A DNA stretch of 64,000 bases from Algoriphagus sp. AK58 (GTDB lineage: Bacteria; Bacteroidota; Bacteroidia; Cytophagales; Cyclobacteriaceae). Position numbers and translations under genes: made by a program. Of this stretch, positions 8,652 to 16,873 are shown piece by piece. Below the pieces are notes generated by a model. The model saw only the letters and a program-made list of their open reading frames with translations, searched no databases and had not been told where the DNA came from. Where the stretch lies: positions 186,001 to 250,000 of the forward strand of contig NZ_QEIG01000001.1 in assembly GCF_014324365.1 (NCBI RefSeq). Direction: 5' to 3'. The stretch's first letter is position 1. Every line of letters begins with the position of its first letter.

Positions 8652-9093
8652 AGGAAATTTGGCAGTAAAGGTAAAAAAAGGACTTTTTGATGAATTCCTT
8701 AAATTTTTTTTATAGGAAAGAGCTTGATTTTCTGAGAATTAGAAAGGGATGTCAAGTGCCGAAGAAAATTTTGAAAATTTTTCGCAATCGATTGTTTGGA
8801 GAGAAAAAAAACATTTTCTACTTTTCGACTGTATTCATGAATTGAATATCTACAATAGGTTTAATAGGTTTGAGAGCAGGAAAAGGTCGGGTGATAGCCC
8901 GGCCTTTTTTAATTTGAACATCTCCATTATTTTTCTTTCAATCCTTAACTTACCTACAAGCCGTTTTTTGGGTAAATGGAACAATCTGACCATGCATTCC
9001 CTTGATGATTTGACTTTTCTCAAAGGCATTTCTATCCTCTGAAATTTGTTTTTTCCTTCCCTTTCAATAGCTTCATAGCTCTTAATTTTTCCA
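8652..9093. other. 442-bp intergenic region between divergent genes
   Basis: AT-rich stretch between aceK (minus) and a lipoprotein gene (plus). It contains a possible promoter (ATTG at 8841-8844, then TAGGTTTG at 8865-8872) followed at once by a terminator-like hairpin at 8881-8911. A 97-codon reading frame from 8749 crosses the hairpin, has biased composition and resembles no known protein, so it was not called. Nothing else is evident. Confidence 0.5.
8881..8911 (+). terminator. Stand-alone terminator-like hairpin upstream of the lipoprotein gene
   Basis: GGTCGGG pairs with CCCGGCC (one G-U pair) over a six-base loop, preceded by AAAA and followed by TTTTTT. No gene ends just upstream on the plus strand, so it terminates either an unannotated short RNA or a leader of the gene at 9094. 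Confidence 0.6.
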
Positions 9094-9774
9094 ATGAAGT
9101 CTATTCAAAAATCTTATTTCTATCTCCTGATTGCCCTAGTATTGGCTTCTTGTGGTACCCAAGAATCAAAAAATGAGCAGGAAACAGACGGAGTCCAAGC
9201 GCTAAATGCACCTGAATCAGCCTTTCAGAAAATGGAACTGGGAATGGGGCAAAAGCCTGCATGGAAATCCCACTGGGCTACGGTCTTGGGCGATTTTAGT
9301 GTAGAGGATTTCGAATGGATGTTTACCGATTCGATTGATCCCATGGAAATGCCGGAGAAAAACCCCATTTTGGAAAATGATCCTCTTTTTCCTTATCAGT
9401 TGCCTCATCCTGAAGGCAATGGTACCATGGATGTCTATTCGTATAAAGTGGAAGCTCAGGATGGATTGGACAAGCCCTACCTTAATCCTGATTCTGAAGT
9501 GATCTGGTATCGTGCAGACGGGATGAAAGAAAGACTCCTGTTTATCGGACCATCGGGAATGTTTGAGGAGGGATTATGGTTAAGCCCGAGTGAGTTTTTA
9601 GTGATGGGCTATTTTCAGGAAGAAGAAGGCTTTCGGCCCATGATATGGTTGATTAACACTGATTCTCATCAACTGAGCCAATACAAACTCAATAAAACCT
9701 CGATTTCTTACACCCCCGAATCTTATCTCAATAAAAAGCTAAAATCCGTGGACTTGTCCTCCAATGGAAATTGA
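9094..9774 (+). CDS. Hypothetical lipoprotein coupled to a Nudix gene
   Basis: 226 residues. A type II signal peptide ends in the lipobox LASC (Cys20), so the mature protein is a lipoprotein, followed by a Ser/Glu/Gln-rich tether (GTQESKNEQETDG). The rest contains GQKPAWKSHWATVLGDFSVEDFEWMF, a WYRADGMKERLLFIGPSGMFEEGLWLSPSEFLVMGYF stretch read here in two parts, and a final LINTDSHQLSQYKLN; it may be a small beta-propeller-like or NTF2-like fold, but no family is recognised. It overlaps the downstream Nudix gene by 11 nt, so translation is coupled. Confidence 0.7.
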   Translation: MKSIQKSYFYLLIALVLASCGTQESKNEQETDGVQALNAPESAFQKMELGMGQKPAWKSHWATVLGDFSVEDFEWMFTDSIDPMEMPEKNPILENDPLFPYQLPHPEGNGTMDVYSYKVEAQDGLDKPYLNPDSEVIWYRADGMKERLLFIGPSGMFEEGLWLSPSEFLVMGYFQEEEGFRPMIWLINTDSHQLSQYKLNKTSISYTPESYLNKKLKSVDLSSNGN

Positions 9775-10402
9775 AAAGTTAAAAGAGCTACTTCACCAAG
9801 CCCTGCAGCAATCACTTCCAGGAAAGGAGGCCCATCTTAAGATGTCGCCCCAACCTGTAGATATGCGAAGATTCTCACCAAAAACCCCGGAGAATCATCG
9901 AAAAAGCGGGGTCTTGTTGCTGTTTTATCCACAAATGGGGAAAAGTTTTTTTCCTTTGATCAAGCGTCCAGTCTATCCCGGAGTGCATAGTGGTCAGGTG
10001 GCTTTGCCGGGAGGAAAGTTCGAACCTGGAGATCCTGATGTCATTTTTACCGCGCTTCGGGAGGCAGAAGAGGAAATAGGAATCGATGCGGGAAAGGTGG
10101 AAGTATTGGGTCGGCTTTCGGACTTGTATATTCCCACCAGTAATTTTTTGGTCTCACCGGTGGTAGGTTTTATAGAGGAGAGCCCTCGATTTGTACCTGA
10201 AGAAAAAGAAGTTTCCAGAATTATCACCACAGGAGTCCAGACTATTTTTCAGCAAGAAATTATTAAGCGAACTCACTTGGAATTAGGAGGAGGAGTGCGC
10301 TTGGAAACCCCTTATTTTGATATCGATGGGGAGATTGTCTGGGGAGCCACTGCCATGATTTTAAGTGAGTTGCGTGATCTCTTGGAAGAGAAGAAGGGGT
10401 GA
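9764..10402 (+). CDS. Nudix hydrolase, CoA pyrophosphatase (NudL-like)
   Basis: 212 residues. The coenzyme A diphosphatase signature before the Nudix box is visible as PLIKRPVYPGVHSGQVALPGG, and the Nudix box itself as GGKFEPGD..FTALREAEEEIGID with the catalytic REAEEE helix. Enzymes of this group cleave CoA or acyl-CoA to 4'-phosphopantetheine and 3',5'-ADP in the cytoplasm. It starts inside the end of the lipoprotein gene, an unusual partner for a cytoplasmic enzyme. The next gene starts 58 bp downstream, with no hairpin between. Confidence 0.85.
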   Translation: MEIEKLKELLHQALQQSLPGKEAHLKMSPQPVDMRRFSPKTPENHRKSGVLLLFYPQMGKSFFPLIKRPVYPGVHSGQVALPGGKFEPGDPDVIFTALREAEEEIGIDAGKVEVLGRLSDLYIPTSNFLVSPVVGFIEESPRFVPEEKEVSRIITTGVQTIFQQEIIKRTHLELGGGVRLETPYFDIDGEIVWGATAMILSELRDLLEEKKG

Positions 10403-10460
10403 GGATTGGTCTTTTTGGGCTTTTGTTGGTATTGTTGTAATCAGATATTAAACCCAAACT

Positions 10461-11714
10461 ATGGAAGAAAGCACGCCTTTACTGACCAACGATGCAGTGG
10501 TATTTGGCCTTTTGATGGCTACTTTGGCCTTTGTTTTTGCCACTTCGGCCAGTAAGCATCCTTTTTGGGTGAAGTTTTACACCTATGTACCCACGGTGTT
10601 GCTTTGCTATTTTATCCCTGCGGTGTTCAATTCTTTGGGATTGATTTCGGGAGAATCCTCCAATCTATACAAAGTAGCTTCCCGATATTTATTGCCGGCT
10701 TCTTTGGTTTTATTCACCATCAGTATTGATCTGAAGGGGATTTTAAGATTGGGACCAAAAGCTTTAACGATGTTTTTGGCCGGTACACTGGGAATCATGT
10801 TGGGAGGACCGCTTGCCTTGATCACTGTGGGATTGGTCCAACCGGATATTTATTCGGGTACTGGTCCTGATGAGCTTTGGAGAGGCCTGTCTACCATAGC
10901 GGGAAGCTGGATAGGCGGAGGAGCCAATCAGACGGCCATGTTGGAAGTGTTTGGTGCCAGTCCGGTACTGTTTGGGCAAATGATCGCGGTGGATGTTTTG
11001 GTGGCCAACCTTTGGATGGCTTTTTTGCTGTATTGGGCGGCAAAACCGGAGAAACTTGATAGATTTTTAAAAGCAGACACTTCAGCGATTTATGAGCTGA
11101 GGGACAGGATCGCAAAGTTTCGGGAAGGAATCATGAAAATTCCAAGTCTCAAAGACTCCATGCTGATTTTTGGGATTGGATTTGGAGTGACCGGGGTTTC
11201 TCATCTCGCTGCGGATTTTCTTGCCCCTTGGTTTGGGACCAATTTCCCCGAATTGGATCAATACTCGTTGAATTCAGCCTTCTTCTGGATAGTTGTCATC
11301 GCTACCACTTTAGGCCTGCTTCTTTCTTTTACCAAAGCCAGGGAATTGGAGGGGGCCGGTGCCTCACGAATGGGGTCAGTTCTGCTGTATGTTTTGGTGG
11401 CTACTATCGGAATGCAAATGGATTTGGGAGCAGTGCTAGACAATCCAATTTTCTTTTTGATCGGAATTCTGTGGATCCTTTTTCATATTCTAATCATGAC
11501 TTTGGTGGCTTGGCTGATCAAGGCACCGTTTTTTTACGTGGCCGTGGGCTCACAGGCCAATGTGGGTGGCGCAGCCTCAGCACCGATTGTGGCTTCGGCA
11601 TTTGATGCTTCTTTGGCTCCTGTGGGAGTTCTCTTGGCAGTTTTGGGTTACGCTGTGGGTACCTATGGAGCTTACCTAAGTGGATTGATGATGCAGTGGA
11701 TCTATAGCATGTGA
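10461..11714 (+). CDS. DUF819 family integral membrane protein
   Basis: 417 residues with about ten hydrophobic helices and the symmetrical two-repeat layout of DUF819 (YjcL-like) proteins. Diagnostic stretches are IAGSWIGGGANQTAM (near residue 150) and VGSQANVGGAASAPIVASAF (near residue 370), the paired re-entrant regions expected in a secondary transporter. The substrate is unknown. The sequence ends in ATGTGATG, so the stop overlaps the ATG of the small 2Fe-2S-like protein by one base. The two are therefore probably translated together. Confidence 0.85.
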   Translation: MEESTPLLTNDAVVFGLLMATLAFVFATSASKHPFWVKFYTYVPTVLLCYFIPAVFNSLGLISGESSNLYKVASRYLLPASLVLFTISIDLKGILRLGPKALTMFLAGTLGIMLGGPLALITVGLVQPDIYSGTGPDELWRGLSTIAGSWIGGGANQTAMLEVFGASPVLFGQMIAVDVLVANLWMAFLLYWAAKPEKLDRFLKADTSAIYELRDRIAKFREGIMKIPSLKDSMLIFGIGFGVTGVSHLAADFLAPWFGTNFPELDQYSLNSAFFWIVVIATTLGLLLSFTKARELEGAGASRMGSVLLYVLVATIGMQMDLGAVLDNPIFFLIGILWILFHILIMTLVAWLIKAPFFYVAVGSQANVGGAASAPIVASAFDASLAPVGVLLAVLGYAVGTYGAYLSGLMMQWIYSM

Positions 11715-11956
11715 TGAAGCATCCAAGAAAATTGGTTTTTTGCTGTACCGGATCGGATTGTAAAAAGTCCGGAGGCAAGTCCATCCGAAAGGAACTAAAA
11801 GAAGCAGCAAAAAATGGAGAGATAAAAGGCTTGGTCAAGCTTATCCAGACCAAATGCATGGACATGTGCAAGTCTGCTCCGGTAGTGATTGTGGGCGATC
11901 ATTTTTGTAAAAAAGCCACGTTGGAAAAAGTTTTTAACGAATTGAAAAAGCCCTGA
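11714..11956 (+). CDS. Thioredoxin-like (2Fe-2S) ferredoxin-type small protein
   Basis: 80 residues from the ATG at 11714, one base overlapping the DUF819 stop; the GTG at 11711 is not needed. Cysteines are spaced as in the thioredoxin-like 2Fe-2S domain: C..GSDC near the N terminus (FCCTGSDCKKSGG) and KCMDMC in the middle, with a further Cys in DHFCKKA. Such domains carry a 2Fe-2S cluster and appear in NuoE and small ferredoxins. Its coupling to a DUF819 transporter is unexpected and may be incidental. Confidence 0.75.
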   Translation: MKHPRKLVFCCTGSDCKKSGGKSIRKELKEAAKNGEIKGLVKLIQTKCMDMCKSAPVVIVGDHFCKKATLEKVFNELKKP

Positions 11957-11966
11957 ATTTCAGGGT
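11943..11966 (-). terminator. Shared hairpin between convergent genes
   Basis: CCCTGAA (11951-11957) and TTCAGGG (11959-11965) make a tight hairpin. On the minus strand it is followed by CTTTTTC, ending the ybjQ-like transcript; on the plus strand it overlaps the stop codon of the ferredoxin-like gene and its T-run is weak. Confidence 0.6.
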
Positions 11967-11973
11967 CTTATTG

Positions 11974-12294
11974 TTAGATTTTACTTGTTTTTACCGCTGT
12001 TCCACTTACGGTCACCATCAGCATTCCCTCCCGGATGGTTTCGTAGTCCAAATCAATTCCAATGATAGCGTTGGCTCCAAACTGCCGGGCTTGCATTTCC
12101 ATTTCGGCCATGGCAGTTGCTTTTGCCTCTCTTAGCACCTGCTCATAGGCGGATGACCTGCCTCCGACAATGTCGGTGATGCTGGCAAAAAAGTCTTTGA
12201 AAATGTTGGCCCCGATGATAGTTTCTCCGGATACGATACCCAAGTATTGGTCGATTTGATATCCTTCTAAGTTGTTTGTTGTTGTGACGATCAT
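11974..12294 (-). CDS. YbjQ/UPF0145 family protein (putative heavy-metal-binding)
   Basis: 106 residues, normal for the family. Conserved stretches are [34 protein letters not shown] and [17 protein letters not shown], then a short C-terminal strand ([11 protein letters not shown]). Members form cytoplasmic pentamers and are annotated as heavy-metal binding, although no function is proven and this copy has no cysteine. It is a single gene convergent with the ferredoxin-like gene. Confidence 0.88.
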   Translation of the reverse strand: MIVTTTNNLEGYQIDQYLGIVSGETIIGANIFKDFFASITDIVGGRSSAYEQVLREAKATAMAEMEMQARQFGANAIIGIDLDYETIREGMLMVTVSGTAVKTSKI

Positions 12295-12397
12295 AGAATT
12301 TGAAATTATAAAATCCCGACGAAATTAAACTGAGTAAGGTTTTCAAAATTCAAGATATACTTTCGATATGGGGTAAATCCAGGTAGGACAATTACAA

Positions 12398-12451
12398 AAG
12401 GAGGGTAGGATGTTGTGTTTACTAAAAACTTTTTAAATATTGGGCCTCCTT
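12398..12451 (+). other. Leader with a Shine-Dalgarno-like box, an 8-codon ORF and an anti-SD
   Basis: AAGGAGG (12398-12404) precedes an ATG at 12410 that opens an 8-codon frame ending at 12436. CCTCCTT (12445-12451) could pair with the AAGGAGG. It lies 40-95 nt before the histidine kinase gene and may be a translated leader or chance. The rest of 12295-12492 shows nothing else. Confidence 0.25.
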
Positions 12452-12492
12452 GAAAATATCCTCTGATATTCTATTGGGATCAATTGTATGCC

Positions 12493-15400
12493 ATGAATCA
12501 ATTTCAGCAATTCGACATCTCAGATTTTTTGAATGAAATCCAAGAGCCACTATTTCTGATGGATTCTGAAGAAATCATATTTTTTAATCACTATTTCCAA
12601 AATCATTTTCAATTGATTGGAGAGAGATGGAGAGAATTTTTGAATCATGAAGACTTGCAAACTGAGTTGGGCCGCTTTTTTTCTTCAGGAGAACTTCCAA
12701 AATCCCGGTTCATCAAATCGCTGACGGGTCATAGCGGTCAAAAAGTACCCTTTGAATGGGTTTTTATCAACCTGCCCTCGAGTTATACCGAGCGGTTTTT
12801 AATTGTCAAAGGCAATAAAATCAATTCTGAAATTCAGGATATCCCGGAGGTTTTGCTGAAACCGGAAGGAGCTATCACCGAAGAGCTCCGCTACATGCAG
12901 AGCATTTTGAACAACAGTCATGATCTGATTGCCATTTTTGACCGTGACGGAAACTATCGGTATGTCAGCAAGTCTGTCGAGCAGAAAATAGGAATTCCTG
13001 TGGCTCAGCTCCTTGGCAGGAATTACAGGGAATTTGTAGAGTCAGGAGTTTTTGAAATAGTCAAAGGTAGCTTTGAAGAGATTCTTCATACAAAGCAAGA
13101 AGTAGCCTTGGATTTTTGGATTAATAGATCCACAGGGAGTCGGATTTATTTGGAAAGTTTTGCCAAAAACCTGCTCGATCATCCGCAGATTCAGGGAATT
13201 CTATTCAGTTCAAGAGATATCACGGATTTCATTCTTACCTCCCAATCTTTGCAAAGAAGGTATGAAATCGAAAACCTGATCAATCTTATCTCCGCCCAAT
13301 TGATCAACGGGAAATGGTCCAATCTGGAGGATGAATTCGATAAGACTTTGATTCAGCTTGGGAAAATGCTGGGTGCTGAGGGTTCAAAAATTCTAATTTT
13401 CAATCGGGATACCAAAGAATTGGAAATTCTCAATAGCTGGTCAAAAGTAAGTGACACCAGTTCTTTTTTTGAATACGGCGCTAGATACTTCTCTCTAATA
13501 AATTCTATCCGGAAAGATTTGGAAAAAGGAAAGGTGAAGCAGGTTCATATTCCTGTCAGATCGATTAAAGGAAATGAATATAGGACAGAATTGCAGCTTT
13601 TGATTATTCCTTTGATTTCCTCTCATAAGTTACTGGGAATCATTCAGTTTGAATTTGAATCCGGAAGATTTTCTTATTCCGAGAAGGAAATCCAAGTATT
13701 CAAGCAATTGGGTGATATCCTGGCCGGGGCCTATTTGGGAAGCCAAATGATGAGCAGGCTTCAGAGGAATGAAAACCTTCTTGCCAATACCGAGCTCCTT
13801 GCCAATTCAGGTTCTTGGAGATTTGGAGCCCATCAAAACCGCTTTCATTTTTCAGGCGGGCTTTCCAGACTTTTGGGGATGGGAGATCAGCCAATATTGG
13901 CGGATTTTACTTCTCTGATTTACAAAATTGATAAAAGCCATCGTGCTGATTTTATCAGGAATCTCAGACAGGCATCAAGCCAGTTGGTAAGGACATCCGG
14001 AGAATTTACCATCACCGATGCAGAGCACAAGACTCGGTTTATCAGCTACGAAATTGAAGGGAAAAAGGACTTTTTGAGCCAGGGGTTGGAAATCTTCGGG
14101 TTTTGCACGGATATCACCCATAAAAGAGCTACGGATGGCTACCTGAGGCTTCAGTCACAAATACTGGCCCAAGTCAGCGATCCCATTATCGTCACCAACC
14201 TGTCTTTGGAAGTCATTTATCTGAATGAATCTGCCATACAGCTTTGCAGTCCTGAGACTGCCAGAGGCTTTAGAGGTTATTTGGAGGAATTGTTGACCGT
14301 TTCTTGGAAGAACAATGAAAACCTTAAAGAAATAGCAGACAGGATGGACTTGGGGCAAGTTTGGAAATCTGAACAGTTTATCCAAACTCGTCACACTCCC
14401 TTTTCTCCCTTTGAAGTCACCCTCCAGCCCATCCAAGCAGAGGAAGAGGAGAAAATAGGCTACTCCTTAATCTTACACAGTTTGGAACAAAAATATAGGT
14501 CTGAACAAATAGCCAGACGAGCCAAACTGATTGTAGAAAACAGTCCGGTGATCCTGTTCAGAGTGGATCCGAGTGACCAATACCGGATCAAATATATTTC
14601 TGAGAACATCAGCAGGTTTGGTTACGATGCCTCTCATCTGATTCAGAATGAAACTCCCTTCTTGGATTTGGTTCACCCGGAAGACCGGGCCTTAATTTTG
14701 GACCTCGCTAGAAAGCAAACCGTGAAGGAGGGGATTCGTTCGTTTTCAGGGGAATATCGGATCCGTAAGACGGACGGGACGTTTGTTTGGGTAGAAGACC
14801 GGACTTCCGATGTAGAAAATGAGGAGGGACATATTATTCTCCATGAAGGCTTGTTTCAGGATATCACGGACCGGAAAAGGCTGGAAATCATTCAAAAAGA
14901 ACGCGATAAACAATACAGAATCCTTGCTTCTAATATTCCTAGGACAAACATTTTCCTTTTGGACTCTCAGCGCAGGTATATCTTAGCCGAAGGAACAAAT
15001 TTTGAATTTTGGGGGCTTAAAAGAGAAGACTTTGAGGGTAAACATTTGCGCGATTTTTACCTGACTCCTTTCGAGGAAGTCAATCAGATTTTGGACAGGG
15101 TATTTTTTGATCAGGAAATTGTAGAATCGGAATTTTCTATAAATGGAAGAAGATACCATCGTGTTATTCGTCCCATCATTGAGAATGAAAGGGTGGAATA
15201 TGCGCTGAGTATTATCAGGGATGTCGAGGATGAGTATAGGGCTAAGCAGGATTTGATCAATTCAGAGGAAAAGTACAGAAGGTTAGTCGAAGAATCCACC
15301 GAGATTATTTTTTCTCTTACAGAGACTTTTTTGATCAACTATGTGTCACCCAATGTGAAGCAGTTTCTTGATTATGATTCAGAAGAAGTGATCGGAAGAA

Positions 15401-16818
15401 GCATTTTTGATTTTCTAAATCCGGATGATTTGGATCAGTTTAGAATCATGCTGAATGAGAAAAAAGATATTCTTTCCACCACACAGTTTTTGGAATTCCG
15501 TCTCCGGCACAAGGACGGCACTTATCGGGTGTTTAGTTCAAATGGAAGACTGATTTTTGACCGGGACGGAACCCACAGGTACTACACAGGAGTGGCAAGG
15601 GATATTTCCAAGTTAAAAGAAGCTGAGCAGGAATTGCGAATCGCCAAAGAAAAAGCCGAGCAAGCTTCATTGGTGAAATCCCAGTTTTTGTCCGTCATGA
15701 GTCATGAGATCCGCACGCCTATGAATGCGGTAATCGGTTTGGCTCATTTTCTTATGGAAGAAAATCCAAGACCTGATCAATTGGAAAATTTGAAAACCCT
15801 TCAGTTTTCAGCAGAGAATCTGATGGCTCTGATCAACGATATTTTGGATTTTAACAAAATAGACTCTGGAAAAGTCGAATTGGAGAAAGCTCCCTTTGAT
15901 GTGAGAAATGTGGTGCACAGGATTGTCCATTCCCATAGCTTTCAGGCCAATGAAAAGAACCTTAGACTCAGCTGTGAAATAGACGAAGCGATTCCTGAAA
16001 CCTTGATTGGGGATTCCCTGCGACTGGGACAAATTGTCAATAACCTAGTGTCCAACGCAGTAAAATTCACTGACAGGGGTTTTGTACGTATCTCCTTATT
16101 TAGAGAATATACAGCAAACGGTCTCACAGAAATCCGTTTTTTGTTTGAGGATTCGGGAATTGGAATTCCTGACCAAAAGAAGAAAAGTATTTTCGAAGCC
16201 TTCACACAGGCTTCTTCTTCCACCAGCAGGAAATACGGAGGAACCGGCCTAGGATTAGCCATTGTAAAAAGATTGGTGGAACTCCATGGGGGAGAAATTG
16301 AACTCCACGACCGAAAAGGAGGGGGGAGTGTTTTTGAATTTATTTTGCCTTTTGAGTTTATCGATCAAAAAGCGCTTGAGGCTGAGAAAGCTGCTCAAAC
16401 TATTTCAAAGTCATTGGAAAAAGCCTCCATTCTTGTGGCCGAAGACAATATAGTGAATCAGATTTTGATCAGAAAATTCCTTACCAAATGGAACGCTGGA
16501 AATTTGGTGATAGCCGGAGATGGGAAAGAGGCGCTGGACTTATTCGGTCAACAGGATTTTGATTTAGTTCTTTTGGACCTTCAAATGCCTGAATTGGATG
16601 GGTTTGAAGTAGCCTTGAAAATCAGGGAAAACCAATCTGTTCAGAAGGCCAATGTCCCTATCCTTGCCCTTACCGCTGCTTCATACAATGAAGTTAAAGA
16701 TGAATTGATGAAAGCAGGGATTGACGACTTTATTCCAAAGCCATTTTCTCCGGAGATCCTTTATGAAAAAATTATTAAGGTTCTAAACCCAAAAGATCCG
16801 GGTGAAATTTTGGTTTAG
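12493..16818 (+). CDS. Hybrid sensor histidine kinase with multiple PAS and one GAF domain
   Basis: 1441 residues from the ATG at 12493 (a TTG three codons upstream is possible). Reading along: a degenerate PAS (about 10-110), a clear PAS (135-250, SHDLIAIFDRDGNYRYVS), a GAF domain (265-430), then five further PAS modules to about 1045, several ending in the PAC-like DIT(H/D)KR motif. The HisKA domain has the phospho-acceptor H1071 in SHEIRTPMN. The HATPase has NLVSNAVKFT, DSGIGIP and GGTGLGLAIVKRL. A C-terminal receiver has the phospho-acceptor D1362 in LLDLQMPELDG. There is no membrane segment, so it probably senses a cytoplasmic cue. No output regulator gene is adjacent. Confidence 0.93.
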   Translation: MNQFQQFDISDFLNEIQEPLFLMDSEEIIFFNHYFQNHFQLIGERWREFLNHEDLQTELGRFFSSGELPKSRFIKSLTGHSGQKVPFEWVFINLPSSYTERFLIVKGNKINSEIQDIPEVLLKPEGAITEELRYMQSILNNSHDLIAIFDRDGNYRYVSKSVEQKIGIPVAQLLGRNYREFVESGVFEIVKGSFEEILHTKQEVALDFWINRSTGSRIYLESFAKNLLDHPQIQGILFSSRDITDFILTSQSLQRRYEIENLINLISAQLINGKWSNLEDEFDKTLIQLGKMLGAEGSKILIFNRDTKELEILNSWSKVSDTSSFFEYGARYFSLINSIRKDLEKGKVKQVHIPVRSIKGNEYRTELQLLIIPLISSHKLLGIIQFEFESGRFSYSEKEIQVFKQLGDILAGAYLGSQMMSRLQRNENLLANTELLANSGSWRFGAHQNRFHFSGGLSRLLGMGDQPILADFTSLIYKIDKSHRADFIRNLRQASSQLVRTSGEFTITDAEHKTRFISYEIEGKKDFLSQGLEIFGFCTDITHKRATDGYLRLQSQILAQVSDPIIVTNLSLEVIYLNESAIQLCSPETARGFRGYLEELLTVSWKNNENLKEIADRMDLGQVWKSEQFIQTRHTPFSPFEVTLQPIQAEEEEKIGYSLILHSLEQKYRSEQIARRAKLIVENSPVILFRVDPSDQYRIKYISENISRFGYDASHLIQNETPFLDLVHPEDRALILDLARKQTVKEGIRSFSGEYRIRKTDGTFVWVEDRTSDVENEEGHIILHEGLFQDITDRKRLEIIQKERDKQYRILASNIPRTNIFLLDSQRRYILAEGTNFEFWGLKREDFEGKHLRDFYLTPFEEVNQILDRVFFDQEIVESEFSINGRRYHRVIRPIIENERVEYALSIIRDVEDEYRAKQDLINSEEKYRRLVEESTEIIFSLTETFLINYVSPNVKQFLDYDSEEVIGRSIFDFLNPDDLDQFRIMLNEKKDILSTTQFLEFRLRHKDGTYRVFSSNGRLIFDRDGTHRYYTGVARDISKLKEAEQELRIAKEKAEQASLVKSQFLSVMSHEIRTPMNAVIGLAHFLMEENPRPDQLENLKTLQFSAENLMALINDILDFNKIDSGKVELEKAPFDVRNVVHRIVHSHSFQANEKNLRLSCEIDEAIPETLIGDSLRLGQIVNNLVSNAVKFTDRGFVRISLFREYTANGLTEIRFLFEDSGIGIPDQKKKSIFEAFTQASSSTSRKYGGTGLGLAIVKRLVELHGGEIELHDRKGGGSVFEFILPFEFIDQKALEAEKAAQTISKSLEKASILVAEDNIVNQILIRKFLTKWNAGNLVIAGDGKEALDLFGQQDFDLVLLDLQMPELDGFEVALKIRENQSVQKANVPILALTAASYNEVKDELMKAGIDDFIPKPFSPEILYEKIIKVLNPKDPGEILV

Positions 16819-16821
16819 CAT

Positions 16822-16829
16822 TAATTTTG
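16822..16829 (+). promoter_or_regulatory. -7 element (TAATTTTG)
   Basis: A perfect TAnnTTTG match just after the kinase stop codon and 45 bp before the next ATG. No good -33 element is seen at the right distance, so this is a moderate call. Confidence 0.4.
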
Positions 16830-16873
16830 CCGATGGGATTCAGCCTTAAGGGTTCTCCATCCTAAAAATTACC

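Noticed and set aside
8749..9042. 97-codon frame between aceK and the lipoprotein gene
   Set aside because: It crosses a hairpin terminator, has poor coding character and no recognisable motif.
12143..12346. Frame opposite ybjQ
   Set aside because: Overlaps a well-supported gene and has a biased, Arg/His-rich composition.
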